Shown here piece by piece: positions 45,890 through 58,800 of a stretch of DNA of 64,000 bases. Made by a program: the position numbers and the translations under genes. Position 1 is the first letter of the stretch; each line of letters opens with the position of its first letter. Source of the stretch: Lycorma delicatula (lineage: Eukaryota; Arthropoda; Insecta; Hemiptera; Fulgoridae). Location of the stretch: contig NC_134456.1 of the NCBI RefSeq assembly GCF_047948215.1, forward strand, positions 15,780,230 through 15,844,229, written 5' to 3'. A model generated the notes under the pieces. The model was given only the letters and a program-made list of their open reading frames with translations, did not search any database and was not told where the DNA came from.

Positions 45890-47600
45890 TCTTCTCATTC
45901 CGTTCCTTCTGTTTTGGATTGCATGACTCAGTTTAATCAGTCTCAAAATATGACTCATTATTTATCACTTCATCCCAAGGCAAAAAATCAACAACCAATG
46001 GCCCTTGTCTATCACAAAACACAGTGCACATGATTTTCAGGGCTGACATTGTTTGCTTGAATTTCACTTTCTTGGGAGATGTTGAGAGAATTAAGTTAAA
46101 GAAGTTTAAACTAGAATTCCATACAGAAGAATTGAGAGGAGAGTGGAAGAAGTGTTAGGAGAAGACCGATTTGGTTTCAGGAAAAGTATAGTGACAAGGG
46201 AAGCAATTTTAGGCCTCAGATTAATAGTAGAAGGAAGATTAAAGAAAAACAAACCAACATACTTGGCGTTTATAGATAACTTACACTGGAATAAAATGTT
46301 AAGCATTTTAAAAAAATTAGGGTTCAAATACAGAGATAGAAGAACAATTGCTAACATGTACAGGAACCAAACAGCAACAGTAACAATTGAAGAACATAAG
46401 AAAGGGAGTCCGACAAGGACGTTCTTTGTCACCATTACTTTTTAATCTTTACATGGAACTAGCAGTTAATGATGTTAAAGAACAATTTAGATTCGGAGCA
46501 ACAGTACAAGGTGAAAAGATAAAGATGCTACGATTTGCCGATGATATAGTAATTCTAGCCGAGAGTAAAAAGGATTTAGAAGAAACAATGAACGGCATAG
46601 ATGAAGTCCTACGCAAGAACTATCGCGTGAAAATAAACAAGAACAAAACAAAAGTAATGAAATGTAGTAGAAATAACAAAGATGGACCGCTGAATGTGAA
46701 AATAGGAGGAGAAAAGATTATGGAGATAGAAGAATTTTGTTATTTGGGAAGTAGAATTACTAAAGATGGACGAAGCAGGAGCGATATAAAATGCCGAATA
46801 GCACAAGCTAAACGAGCCTTCAGTAAGAAATATAATTTGTTTACATCAAAAGTTAATTTAAATGTCAGGAAAAGATTTTTGAAAGTGTATGTTTGGAGTG
46901 TCGCTTTATATGGAAGTGAAACTTGGACGATCGGAGTATCTGAGAAGAAAAGATTAGAAGCTTTTGAAATGCGGTGCTATAGGAGAATGTTAAAAATCAG
47001 ACGGGTGGATAAAGTGACAAATGAAGAGGTATTGCGGCAAATAGATGAAGAAAGAAGCGTTTGGAAAAATATAGTTAAAAGAAGAGACAGACTTATAGGC
47101 CACATACTAAGGCATCCTGGAATAGTCGCCTTAATATTGGAAGGACAGGTAGAAGGAAAAAATTGTGTAGGCAGGCCACGTTTGGAATATGTAAAACAAA
47201 TTGTTAGGGATGTAGGATGTAGAGGGTATACTGAAATGAAACGACTAGCACTAGATTGGGAATCTTGGATAGCTGCATCAAACCAGTTAAAAGACTGATG
47301 AGAAAAAAAAAAGGGAGATGTTGAGTGTCTCCATTTCATGGACTCAATTTTGATTCTTGTGTAATGTTAGAACCCATGTCTCGTCGCCAGTAGCAATTTG
47401 GCTTAAAAACAGATAGTTTTCATTTTTGTATTTTATGAGAAAATTCAAAGCACTGTCACCCCCTCTGTGCCATATTGTGTATGTACAGCCTTCTTTAAAT
47501 GCCCTAACCCATTTTTGCCCTGTCAATGAATTTTGGATGCTTTCATACCTCTTTGATTTAAGAAACAAATCACAAATGTATTTCACAATCAGTGGCATTG
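45890..47600 (-). pseudogene. Mariner transposase pseudogene, split by an RTE insertion
   Basis: Two halves flank the RTE at 46087-47312. Upper half (47600-47313): KWVRAFKEG (47515), then a jump to DSALNFLIKYKNENYLFLSQ and IATGDETWV (about 47400-47374), the first catalytic Asp block (GDETWV). It runs to SMKWRHSTSP across the insertion point. Lower half (46086-45890): KKVKFKQTMSALKIM, CTVFCDRQGPLVVDFLPWDE (about 46030-45970, second catalytic sheet) and degenerating text. Removing the RTE and one copy of the 13 bp duplication restores a continuous frame. The C-terminal catalytic block is not recognised. Confidence 0.8.
46087..47312 (+). mobile_element. RTE-type LINE copy B, 5'-truncated, with 13 bp TSD
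   Basis: Flanked by GGGAGATGTTGAG at 46074-46086 and 47313-47325. It starts in RT (YRRIERRVEEVLGEDRFGF near 46120), retains motif B and motif C (FADD near 46540), and ends just after the stop codon with a short A-run (47302-47312). Relative to copy A it has a ~24-30 nt loss around motif A (FIDN-LHWNKM, so the first catalytic Asp region lacks LEKAFDN) and a 17 nt deletion between AAGAAAG repeats near 46395, which shifts the frame. The second ORF, 46387-47298, then runs without interruption. Very similar to copy A in the shared region, hence young. Confidence 0.9.
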
Positions 47601-50506
47601 TCTATAATCATAGGCATTTTAGGAAACTAAAAAGACCAACAATCAAGTTATGGCATCTGTAGCAAGCCAATAGATGTAGTTGAATAACTACAGTGCTAAT
47701 GCATGTAAAGGCAACAGCTGCATTGCAGCAAACATATATCAAAATGGCATGTACTTAAAAAAAAAAAACTTACCTCATAAAATCATCAATTTCTGATTAA
47801 AAGTTTAAAAAAAGGAGTAATTAGGTGTGCAATGATTCCTTGCATCGAATTAACTTGATAGCCAACACAACAAATTACCATACCAGAAAACTTTGTATAC
47901 ACTGGCCTAATATCTGAAATTTTGTAGACAAATGGGTTCAATGATTTATGGCCACTTCAAAATTTATTCTTACGAAAATAATTGTAATTTAACTTATTAT
48001 ATATGGCAAATTTTTCCAAATTCAGATGATACAAAAATCACTTGTGAGCAACATTTTTTTGAAAATCATAAAATAATTTATTTGAAACCAAAATTTGAAT
48101 AATGTCCATAAAATCGTGAATAAACAAAAATTAGATAGTGGGAAACTTACTTTACAAAAGATAAAATATAATAACATTCATCTTCCTCTACTACAGGTAA
48201 GAGAGATGTTGCACTGTTTCCCAAAGAAAGTAGAAAATTGATTTGTAGTTGTATACTATTTGCACACTTTCTTAGACTATGATGCATTTCGTAAAGCATC
48301 AGAAGTGCAAATGAAACTAGAATGAGTTGGTTTTTCTGAGAATAATGATGTTCAACGTGCAGATAATCCTTCAGAAAGTCAGGAAAAATTGGAAGGATGA
48401 ATATCAATGGCATTTCAGCCATCGGCAGCTTCTTCAATAAATGAAGTTAAAAATTCACAAACTAATCATCAATGGAGTTCTGAAAAGCCACCTGGTAGAG
48501 CTGAACTTAGTTTGAAACCAGGTTTCATGTTAATGCGCAGTGTAGTACTACTGATGAAAAAAATTATTTGAAGTGTTCATATTTATAAATCCCTTATAGA
48601 AAGAAATGGAAAATAAATTTCTTACAAAATAACTTAACCATTTTTTTCTCTGAAATATTCGTCTACCTACAAGATACCAAATAATTTTTCAATATGATTG
48701 AGCACCCACACATCTTTAAGAGGTTAGAAATAAACAATAAAGAGCTCAATTAATTAATTAGAAATGGTGGATCAATTAACTGGTCTTAAATGTCACCTGA
48801 CCTACACCAGGATTTCTTGTGAGGTATATCAAAACTTCAAAAACAAACAAAAACATTAATACAAGCGAACGTGGTGATGATGTAATACAATATTGTATAT
48901 CCGGATCTTGCAATTCCTGAGAGTCATAGTTTAAAATGTACACTATCAGCTTAAATACCCAGTCTAGCATGTACTGTACAGACTATAGTCTATTGAATGA
49001 GCAACATTTGATATAATTTTTTTTTTACATTAATGCTTGCTATGTACATGAAGCAAGCAGTTAACTTATAACTTCATAAGGCAAACTAACTGCTCAGCAC
49101 AAATCAATTTCTCGTGAAATAAGGTTAATTTACATTTTCTGCTAATAGTTTGTGTAACAAAAATACTAAAATGACTAAGCTCAAACTATTATTATGTAAC
49201 ATGAAAATTAACATTTTTATAACAATAAATTTATTCCTTTCTCTGGTTAAGCTACACTGTGGTTATTAATCACCTCATACATAAATAATTCTCAAGCTTG
49301 TGTTAGCAAATATATTTCAGTATAATTAATAATGGTGTTTTTTTTTCTTTTTTTTTGGCAGCTTAGAATAATTACAGTTAATACAGGTATTTAAATTTTA
49401 TATACATTTTTAATTATTTTTAAAGTTCTTTAAGTTTATTTTATAAAAGTTAAAGCCAGATGCAAAATACTCCATATCCAAACTCTAAAATGATGGTGCA
49501 AATAGCAGGTTATGAAGACTTCTTCTCTACCACTTGAATCTGAAGCCCATGGAACTTGTACAGATGGATATGAAGAACTGGACTGCATATCATAATACAA
49601 TATTGAAAATTTAAAAATGTAAAAAAGGGAAAAACTGAACAGGAATACAAAAAACTAATAATGTTAGATTAATTCAAAATTGGAAAATGATACCAATGAA
49701 AGTGATATAATCTTCAGATGAAGACCAGGGTTTTGAAATGGCTAAACCATTATTTGATAATAAAAAATAATTAGTAAAAAATTACTACATTTAAGCATGA
49801 AAATAAGATTAAAAACTGTAGTGTAAACCATCATAAAATTAGATGTTACCAATGCAGCTTCATTTGTAGATCAGAGTTAGTTTTTAAATAAGTTGCAAAA
49901 TTTTAAAACTGCATGTGCAGTTTTTAAATTTTGCAACTTAGTACCCCCCCCCCCCCAAAACACACACACACTAGAACTAATGATATAAAAAATAATATAT
50001 ATTTATATATTTATTGAAGTTAATTTAAGATTCATATTATTTCTCTGTTATGTTAAATTATATTTTTAATTCTATTAATATAAAACCACCTAGTACAGAA
50101 TTTTGAGATAAGATATAACTTGCATTAATTTTATGAAGAAAGTACTTTTGCAAGATCCTGCAATATTTAGACACCAATAACATCGCAAACATTATTAAAA
50201 CTTACAATAAATAAATTTAAACCAGAGTACAAACCTAAAATATTATAAAAAAAATTAAGTAAATGATTATTGGAAATTTATGATTAAAGTATAATGACTG
50301 TGATGGAATATAGGGAAAACAAATAGATCCTTTAAAACTAGATTTCTTGAACATTATAGAAATGAAAAAAATAAAATAAATTATGTTTATCTAATACGGT
50401 AGACCATCATATACACAATAAACATTCTATTTCTGATATCAACACAAATTTAGATATTAAAAATTAATAAAGATGACATAAAATTAAGTATATCACAAAA
50501 ATATTA
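47601..50506. other. No gene recognised with confidence
   Basis: AT-rich. At 48147-48437 a 96-codon - strand ORF ends near GTAAGT and has an internal CTCAG acceptor, but the + strand of the same stretch also looks like decayed coding sequence (FRKASEVQMKLE, FQPSAASSINEVKNSQ), so the coding strand is unresolved. A C-run next to (CA)n lies at 49945-49970. Confidence 0.4.
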
Positions 50507-50622
50507 CGTTCAAAAGTAAGGGCCAATGAGTTATAAATAGCAACTGACAACACTGATTGGTTTGCACATACAAAGTAGCTTTAAATGGTCTGTTGGATAT
50601 ATAACTGTTGGATCAATCATTA

Positions 50623-52093
50623 CAAGGGTCATTCAATAATTAAACAGACAAATATCTGTAAATGACAAAATAATGGTTTGCAGGCAAATAGCAAAAATGA
50701 TTTATTACATAAATATAATTTTTTTGTCTACTTTTCCACATAATCCCCACCAACTTCTCTGGACTTGTCCCATCCTTCTATGAGTCCCCTCGATGAAGAA
50801 TTCTTATCTTGATCTTGCAGCCAGTTTTGTATTTTTTCTTTATCTCTTTGTTGTTGTTGAACTGATACCACGCAAAGGTTCTTTCATCAGACCAAACAAA
50901 AAAAATCCTAAAAGACAAGGTCAGGGCTATAAGGAGGATGAGGTAGAAACTTCCAACCCACTTTGCTAATAGTTTTCAGTATCAGTTGTGTCATATGAGA
51001 TAGAGCATTATCTAGAAGAAGCACGTCTTTCCTCTGTCATCCTGGACATTTCCTCTTCAATCATGGCTGAGTAGTACAGGCTGTGGTAGCGCGTTGCTCC
51101 TCCAAATAATCACAGAAAATCAGACCATAGGCACTCCTAAATATGGTTAATGTGATCTTACCAGCCGTGTTGTGTTTGGAATTTCTTACAGACAGGTGAT
51201 GCTTTGATGCTTAGACTCCGGCTCAAAATGATATATCCAAGATTCATCACAGGTTAAAATCCTGTCCAAAAATGTGTCATCTCTCAGCTTTGTGATGAAC
51301 GGTAAGCTCTCTGGGAACATACCTCGCACAAGTTTTATGGTAGTTCAGTTTGTTTTGAAAAATGGAATGAGTTGGGCCAACACCTGTGGGTAGGTGATTC
51401 AGTTCCTTTGACGACTATTAGTTTTCAGTCTTACTTGAGACTAGAGATGTGTTTTGTTATTTTTAGTAATTGTTAAACCAATGGGAATGTTCGCATCGGT
51501 GGCATCCTAAGATGTTACATGCCGAGGTTTATAAGATGAAAACCCAGCTGGTAAAACCCATCAGGGCTAGGTGCAGAGCGGGTGGTTGGAGGGTATCTTC
51601 CCCTAGGGGATCAAGATGTGCCAACACTTAACCAACATTTTTCAGCAATTTGTTCAACTGTAAGTTATCGGTCTTGGATACGTGAATCAATGCAAGAATC
51701 TAAAGCCGAGGTCGACACTGTTACTGGACAACCACAGCAGTGCTCATCAATCACGCTTTTGCACCACTTTTAAACTTTTCCACCCATCCATAAAAACTCG
51801 CACGGTTCATGCAGCTGCTGCCGTATTGTTTGTTCATCTGAGAGAATATTTCAGACGGTTTTACACTTTCCGAAAGTAAAAATCGGATCACAGAAGGCTG
51901 TTCTTCAAAGTACTTTCTTCGAGCAGACAGGCCATCATAACTAAAACTTTAAAGGTTCTGTTAATGTAAATATTAATCAAACAGCTGACTAACACTCTTT
52001 GCAAGGCTGCCAACTAACAAAAGTTTCAATTGCCTGCTTTAAGCATTTCCTACACTAAAAATGTTTGTATGTTTAATTATTGAATGGCCCTTG
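50623..52093 (-). mobile_element. Inner mariner element, both ends present, degenerate
   Basis: TA duplications at 50621-50622 and 52094-52095 and ~28 bp TIRs (CAAGGGTCATTCAATAATTA left; the right is the complement with three differences). Transposase on the - strand, decayed: FPESLPFITKLRDDTFLDRI (about 51335-51270), LTCDESWIYHFEPESKHQSI (51265-51205; first catalytic block with Asp and Glu present), LVRSH and VIIWRSNALPQP (about 51100, second sheet), then KWVGSFYLI and the family C-terminus ending near WGLCGKVDKK (about 50730). The 1471 bp length fits a full mariner plus a 236 bp insert. It is inserted in the 5' UTR of the outer mariner. Confidence 0.85.
51384..51619 (+). repeat. R1-type LINE 3'-UTR fragment with 8 bp target duplication
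   Basis: Flanked by GCCAACAC at 51376-51383 and 51620-51627, which interrupts the inner mariner. It shares GTGGCATCC, CCGAGG and a TGGTAAAACCC/GTAAACCCC stretch with the R1 3' UTR at 11560-11730, and ends with the palindrome CCCCTAGGGG (51600-51609) at the position of CCCGTACGGG in that copy. It is a very short, 5'-truncated R1 insertion. Confidence 0.65.
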
Positions 52094-52229
52094 TAGATTT
52101 TTAAATGCAAGAGAATATAATGCTGTTGAAATTGACCATTAATTGTGTGAAACATATGGGCTTACCACAATGAATGAAGGAAAAGCAAGGTAATGGTGTC
52201 ATGAGTTTAAGGAAGGCTCTTTTTATGTG

Positions 52230-53929
52230 TTAAAAACTTTTTCTCATTAATGTCAGCAGCACAAGACCATCTTTAATCATATGATACCCCACTTAGCAGT
52301 GAAATCAAACCAAAAAAACTCAATCTGTGTCAGTTAAACTTCCACACATAAAACTACCCACATTCAGCAGAAATTATGATGAATGGGTGTCATTTCATGA
52401 TATGTTTGTGTCATTCTTTCATTCTAAAGAAATGTCAGAAATTCATAAATTTCATTACCTCCAATGGTTCTTTAAAGGGTGAAGAAACTAAAATTTTATC
52501 ATCTTTAGAAAGTTCAATAAAAAATTATGGGGTTGTTTGAAAACTTTTACAGGCCAGATATGGCAATAAAAGGTTCTTAATTAATAAACATCTAACTGCA
52601 CTATTCAACCTCTCTAAAAATGATAAGAGAAAATTTTTTGTCATTAAGAAAGCTTTTAGACAGTGCATTAGAACACATACGTGATCTAGCAGGATTAGGA
52701 CATCCAACTCAGCAATGGGATACACTCTTTAATTCATGTAATTACCACCAAATTAGATTAGGCTACTTTACGCGAATGGGAAAATTCCTTAGAAATAAAT
52801 CAATTGCCAACAACAGAACAGAACAAATTTTGTTGGGGCCCAAAGAGAGCTGATTCAGCTAGCAGAATTATTCAGAACTAAAAATTTTCATATAAGTGTT
52901 GCAGAAGTTTCATCCATTGAAGGGATTCAAATGGCACTTTCAACCTCCCAGTGTTCCAAACTTTGGCAGATTCTGGGAATCATCAGTCAAACTTTTTAAG
53001 AGCCACATGAAAACTGTAATCAGTACTAACAATCTGACAATAGTTAGTTTACCACTCTACTGACTCAAATTGAGGCATGTGTAAATTCCTAATCCTTAAT
53101 TCCAATATCGACGACCCTTCTGATCTTCTTCCTCTAACACCAGCACATTTCCTAATAGATGATATCTTTACCAGTTTTCCAGAACCAAATTTGCAACCCT
53201 TTCCTGTAAATATACTTAATCACCGGCAACAAATTCAGCAACAAATGCAGCACTTCTGGTCTTGTTGGTCCAATGAATACCTAACAATCTTCAGCAACAA
53301 TAAACATGGAAAACTCTACTCCAGATCTGCAAGACAATTTGGTCATCATCAAAGAGGACAACCTCCGTCCCTCCACTCTAATGGAAAATGGCTTGTGTCA
53401 TCAATATACATCCTGGAAACTATGGAAAAGTGCATGTGGTGATACTTAAAACTTCGACCAGAACATTAAAAAATTAATTTCAAAAATATGTCCATTACCA
53501 AAATAATACATTCATTGTTACATAATTATATTCTTGTATTATGTCATATCTTCCTTTGTTTTTTTTTTTAATTTTATATATTTAAAATGTATATGCAGTC
53601 TCCTGTATTATTGACACTTATGTAATTCATTTTTTTTTTTTGAAGGTGTTCCTTCAAGGTGGGAGGGGCATGTTGGATATTTTTCTGTATGTGCAGGCAT
53701 GTGATGCATGTCTGTGTTATGTAGTGGGGAGGAATTCTCCCACTTTCTTTTGTCATATGGTGTTGCTCACTCAGTTGGGTTCATGAAGTGGACATGATAT
53801 CAGTCAGTTATGTTTTATCACAAGTTTTTCTTTTAGTGTACTGGTATTCAATTACGATCACTGTCAATCTAATACAATAAAGGTGTCATAATTTTTAGTT
53901 ACAATCAAATTGTGTCATTTTATTGTACA
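52230..53929 (+). pseudogene. BEL/Pao LTR retrotransposon, internally deleted
   Basis: Gag part (52335-52830, several frameshifts): SVSVKLPHIKLPTFSRNYDE and WVSFHDMFVSFFHSKEM, then NKRFLINKHLTALFNLSKND and HIRDLAGLGHPTQQWDT. These match the DUF1759 gag of BEL/Pao. It then jumps to the integrase C-terminus and DUF5641 region: FKSHMKTVISTNNLTI (about 53000), LIPISTTLL or DDPSDLLPLTPAHFLIDDIF depending on frame (53107-53170), and LQDNLVIIKEDNLRPSTL (53325-53378). Protease, RT and RNase H are gone. It ends in a 3' LTR (53671-53929). No 5' LTR is visible: gag starts right after the outer mariner N-terminus. Confidence 0.75.
53671..53929 (+). repeat. BEL/Pao 3' LTR
   Basis: Begins TGTTGGATATTTTTC right after a purine tract (GGTGGGAGGGGCA, 53658-53670) and ends TTATTGTACA, giving TG...CA ends over 259 bp. 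An AATAAAGG polyadenylation signal lies near 53876. No partner LTR is in the window. Confidence 0.7.
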
Positions 53930-54188
53930 GTCCACTTAACCATTTTATAATCAGCATCCAAAAATGAAGTGCTGAAAATTTCAGTGCAAAAGTGGGTACA
54001 ATCTTAGTAGGAGGAATTTTATGCAGTGCGTTTGAAAAAGCTTGTTTCACGATATCAAACATATATGGGATTAAATTATGATTACGTAGAAAAATAAATA
54101 TCTAAATATTTGAAATGATTAATAATCATTTTTTCAACTGTTCTCATTTTGCTACCGATTGGCCCTTACTTTTGAACTGCGCCTCGTA

Positions 54189-55859
54189 TATAAATACAAA
54201 CAAAATTTCAATTTGATAAACCATCAGACAGTGTCAAATTAAGGTAAGATATGTCTATTTCAATATTTTGTACTGTGGTTTATATACTAATAGAATTAAA
54301 AAAATAAATTTATATATATATTAATTTTCATTCTTTTGATTAATGTTTCTATTATTTTTTTATATTATTGGTCACATGATGGAACCAGGCAACAAGAAAT
54401 GCTAGTAGTGAGGAGGAAGAAAAGAGGTGAAGGAAAAACAAAAAATGAACCATTTGAATGGCCTCATATTTTGGAAAACACACCACAGAACGTAGAGCAG
54501 TAGCCTTAAGTTAAATTTTAATTCTTAAAAGATGGAGTCACCTTGCACAAAAGAAACTATTAAAAAAAGAAAAGAAAAAAATAAAGGTGCTTTAATAATT
54601 TTATATACTTTAGTACATCTCAAAACTTATTAAAAATAAATTTTACTACTATGTTAATAAAACCTCACTTTTGCAATATATTGATAGCTTAATGATTTTA
54701 TTTTACGATTCCAACAATCCACGTTTTGTTTAATACAAGGGTCCTGCAGTCCATATTAATTTGAATTCACAAAACTGTACTTGGTGTGTTTTGTTTTAAA
54801 TAAATGACAAATTTCACTTAGAATTATTTTCAGTTAACTTATGTCAATTATTTCATAACTGAATTCTCTATATATTCTGTTTTAAAATTATATTTGTTCA
54901 TTGGCTATTTAACAAAATAAATTTATACCTTACCAAAATATTGGTTTTTAGACCCATTTATTATAATTTCCTCAGAAACTGTTACAGACACAGTTCTAAA
55001 GCTTTTTTTATTTTTGAGGCAAAAAACTATATACAACCACAAACTCTGTTCCATATTTTGTATACTAAGGATTTCAGTAGAGAATCATCTTACAGTTTGA
55101 GTGGAAATCAGGGCAAACTTTTAGCCAGTTAGGACTTGAAAACAAAGCACTTCTGGACATAATTCTATATTAGATTTTTTTCTTTATTTTCGCTAGTACA
55201 ACGTAACCTGAAATTATTTCTGTTTCTTCATGAAGCACCCTCACATAAGTACCTTTTTTCAATAAATTTAAATTAAAATAAGAAATGTAAAGCAATACTG
55301 CTTACTACCTTAATAATTAGATCAATACTGTGTATTAAATTTATCAAGTAAATAGTAAATAACATCATTTTTTATAGTGCACAATTACACAATATATATT
55401 ACCAGCTAATTTTGATCAAAATTCAGCAGACTGTGTCTTCATCAAAAGTATAAATATTACAGATATATTTAATTTGACTAAACATTCATTTAATACATGC
55501 ATTATAAAAAAAATTACCACTGGGTTGAGTCTAAATTTTTCTATATATAAATATCAGTAATTCAAAAGATTTATAATCTACAAAAAGATTTTTTTTATTT
55601 TTAAACAATCTGTTGGTTTTTTATTTTCCTTTTTTTCCCTAAGTGCACAATGAGTTGTTGTTCAGTGCTCGGACACAAAGTTACTACAGTAATTGATTAA
55701 AATTTAAAAATTTTAATTTATCTTAAAAATTAAAAGGATGTGAACTGCCTAAGCATATGGTAAGTGTGAAATAACACCAAAATAAAAGCAATATTAAAAA
55801 TTAACATAAAACAATAAAATTACGAACATAAAAAAAAAACATAGTTTTAATCAAATGTT
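54189..55859. other. AT-rich, no gene recognised
   Basis: A + strand open stretch at about 54395-54500 reads RGEGKTKNEPFEWPHILENT and then a stop. It is coding-like but has no convincing acceptor. The region next to 55860 may include 3' UTR of the LINE that follows. Confidence 0.4.
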
Positions 55860-58800
55860 GGAATCCCGAGGCTCAGCCTTAAAAAATCATAGTACCTTAG
55901 ACAACATCAATACGTTGTTGCCTAAGATAATTGGGTATTAGCCTCTAATTTAGCCACAGTCCACAAAGATGTGGTGGACACATCTTGGCAGTCGCAGCGA
56001 ACACAAGATGGGTGCACTGGTTTGATTCAAGAGGTGCCCATATAAGTAATTTTAGTGTGCCCTATTCATAAACAGCAAATAATAACCTGTTGACAATCAT
56101 TCCTGCATAAGGAGCTTCCTCCTACAATAAGGAGTGACACAGTGTTCTAAACTGGATAGTTTACTGTTGATGGTAGCATTCCATTCACTTTGCTACTTAC
56201 TCATCATGAACCCTCTTCAGGAAACAGATAAAACAAATTGTTCAAAACAATGGGATTGGTGGCATTACTTTATTCAAAACAGGTCTCTTTTGCTGCACGA
56301 TCAATGCATTCGTTGCCTGAAATTCCAATATGACTAGGGATCCATCAGAAGCTTGCAGTTGTGTTATAGTTGTTATCATTTCAGAGATAACAGACAACAT
56401 GGTATTTAGAATACATGTCACTAATCGCCTGCAAGGCACTAATGAAATCTGTAGCAGACAAGTATGTGCCTGAATGTTGGGCTAAATATATTTAAGGCTA
56501 TGTTAATTGCATACAGCTATGCAATGAAAACACTGGCGATGCCGGGAAGGCCTAACATGTGTGTTCTATTGGCAACCACAAAAGCACAACAAACAGAATT
56601 ATTGTGTGTAGAGCCATCTATATGAACTATAGCATCAGGATTCACGTTATTTACAATAGTAAAAAATCTTTCTTGTTCTTACAAGAAAGAATTATCTTTA
56701 ATTGGATTTGTTTTCCTTTTTTTGATATTGACTGAAACTAAAGCAATAATCCATGAGGGAAGGCCATCAAGTGGGGGTACGCTAAGTAACAGGAGGTAAC
56801 TGTATATCTACAGATAAGAAAAGCAGATGAGCTGTAACAGCTAGTGAAGCAGTAGATCTTGGTTGTTCCTCATATCAATTAACTAGCTGGTTGAAAAATA
56901 TTGCATCAAAGGTAGGATGATTTGGTTGCACTTTATGCAATCTACATAGTAGCATATTATTTGGTTTTGTCTATTCCGAATAGATAGCTAACCACTGTCC
57001 ACTAGACTTACCATGGGGCTTGAGCGAAACACACCTGCTGCCAAGACAGATAAATGAATGGAATCATTGGGCATTTTTAGAGTGCTAGCCCATGGGGACG
57101 AATCGGCCACACAGCCATAGTCTAAGTGGGAATGGACCAGAGCTCGGTAGAAGTGCAACATGCATACTCAATCAGCTCCCCAAAGAGTATTAGATAGAAC
57201 TCTCAGCATGTCTAGCATTTTTAATCATTTTATTACCTTCAACTTCTTTAAATGTGTTATCTACGTTAGTTGTTGGTCAAACCACAATACTGAAAAATTA
57301 ACCCACATGCTTGCTTCAACTGGCTCACCATGTAAAAACAGTTAAGAGTCAACATGTTCCTTTTAAGCATTCCGTTTTCTAGTGTAAAGTGTTTGGATAC
57401 TGTCATTCCAACTTGAACTCAAAAGGACCAAAAAATGAGGAAATCATGACAAATACAAGATTCCCTTATATATCCTATTGATCATTGATCAGTTTATTTA
57501 GGATTCCTCTCCTCCAAGCATGTCATACACCTTTTGCATATAAAAAAATACAGCAACAAGGCATTGACAATGTAGGAAGGTGTTTTGAATGACAGATTCA
57601 AGAGAAACTACATCATTGATAGACGATCTACGTTGGCGAAAACTTCATTGTTCAGTGGGATAATTAGAATGTTCTTCTCAAGGTACCAAACTAGACGACG
57701 ATTTAACATGCGTTCCATTACCTTGCACATGGTATTGGTAAAGGAGATAGGACGGTAACGAGGGGCATGATTTATTTTTATCAGGTTTCAAAGAAGGAAT
57801 CACCAATGCTTCTGACCAAGAATCTGGAAAAGCTGATAATAAAATATTCTATTATAGATATACAAAAGATGTCATAATACTGAATCAGAAAGGTGTGATA
57901 ACATGTTTAGCCTGATATTATCATTTTGGGGAAGTGTCATTGGAAGTATTCAAAGCATACCTATATTCATCAAAAGAAAAAGGTATGTTTAATTTATTTT
58001 GCGAGACTCCAATTACAAACAAGATATTTCCTACCTGCAACTTATACCACCTAACCTCAGGACAGTATGATAACTGAATCTGACCTAAGCAAGTTTCCAA
58101 ATGCGTTCAAACATCAATTGACACGGTGACGAGGAAGCCGTTGCTTTTTAGTCCAACTGACTGTCCTGTTCCACACACGGCTCAAACTTTGCTCCAAACA
58201 TCCGATGATGAAGTTGTTCAAGAAATGCTATCAACATAAGTGCTTTGCTTCATCATGCACTTCATCGGTCTCCACATTCTCGAAGAGGTCTTGAGATGAT
58301 GATAGGGACGTGAAAGCCTGAGAGCCCAGAGACACTGTACCAGCCTAAGATTTTTCTGTAGATCCCTTTATTCAGATCTTAATAGTTTACTGCGTTGTTG
58401 GTGCAGCAGGAATTTTATTTGATGGTGTACTGACTGGAATGGTTTTTTGTAAACAACTGTTAGTCTTTCTACTAAATCTATCCATCTTTTTGACAGTTCT
58501 CAACACTGCAATATAAGAAATGAGGAACTCACCTTGTGTGACAAAGCCTGGAACAATGATCAGTTCTTTGCACAATGTGCATTCATTCTGTTTTTCCATA
58601 TTGTTAGAAACAGCTTGGGCAGAAACAAAACTAACACAGGGCAGTACAAAATTCCTCATGTTGAGTTATTTTCTGTATTCCCTATGAGCCACAGGAAAGG
58701 ACACTTTCTGCTAAGTACATAACTTAGTATAGCCGCCTTTTCTTCCTTATAAAAGAGGCATTCTTGAAGCCTTGCCTAATGTGGACCTTTACAATTAATA

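Larger units (their letters stand above)
50507..54186 (+). mobile_element. Outer mariner element containing nested insertions
   Basis: Inverted termini: GTTCAAAAGTAAGGGCCAAT at 50508-50527 and its exact complement at 54158-54177; the right tip extends CGAGGCGCA more before TA (54187-54188), while the left tip (TA at 50505-50506, then CG) appears to have lost about seven bases. Transposase pieces on the + strand: VEIDH-LCETYGLTTMNEGK and WCHEFKEG (52120-52215), the N-terminal HTH, and VLKISVQKWVQS, AVRLKKLVSRYQTYMGLNYD, YVEK then stop (53975-54098), the C-terminus. Everything between has been interrupted or replaced by an inner mariner and a BEL/Pao fragment, so both catalytic blocks are missing. 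Confidence 0.8.

Noticed and set aside
48147..48437. - strand ORF near a GTAAGT donor, possible exon
   Set aside because: The opposite strand also shows decayed coding-like text, so strand and reality are unresolved.
54395..54500. + strand open stretch ending at a stop, possible terminal exon
   Set aside because: No convincing acceptor and no recognised protein.
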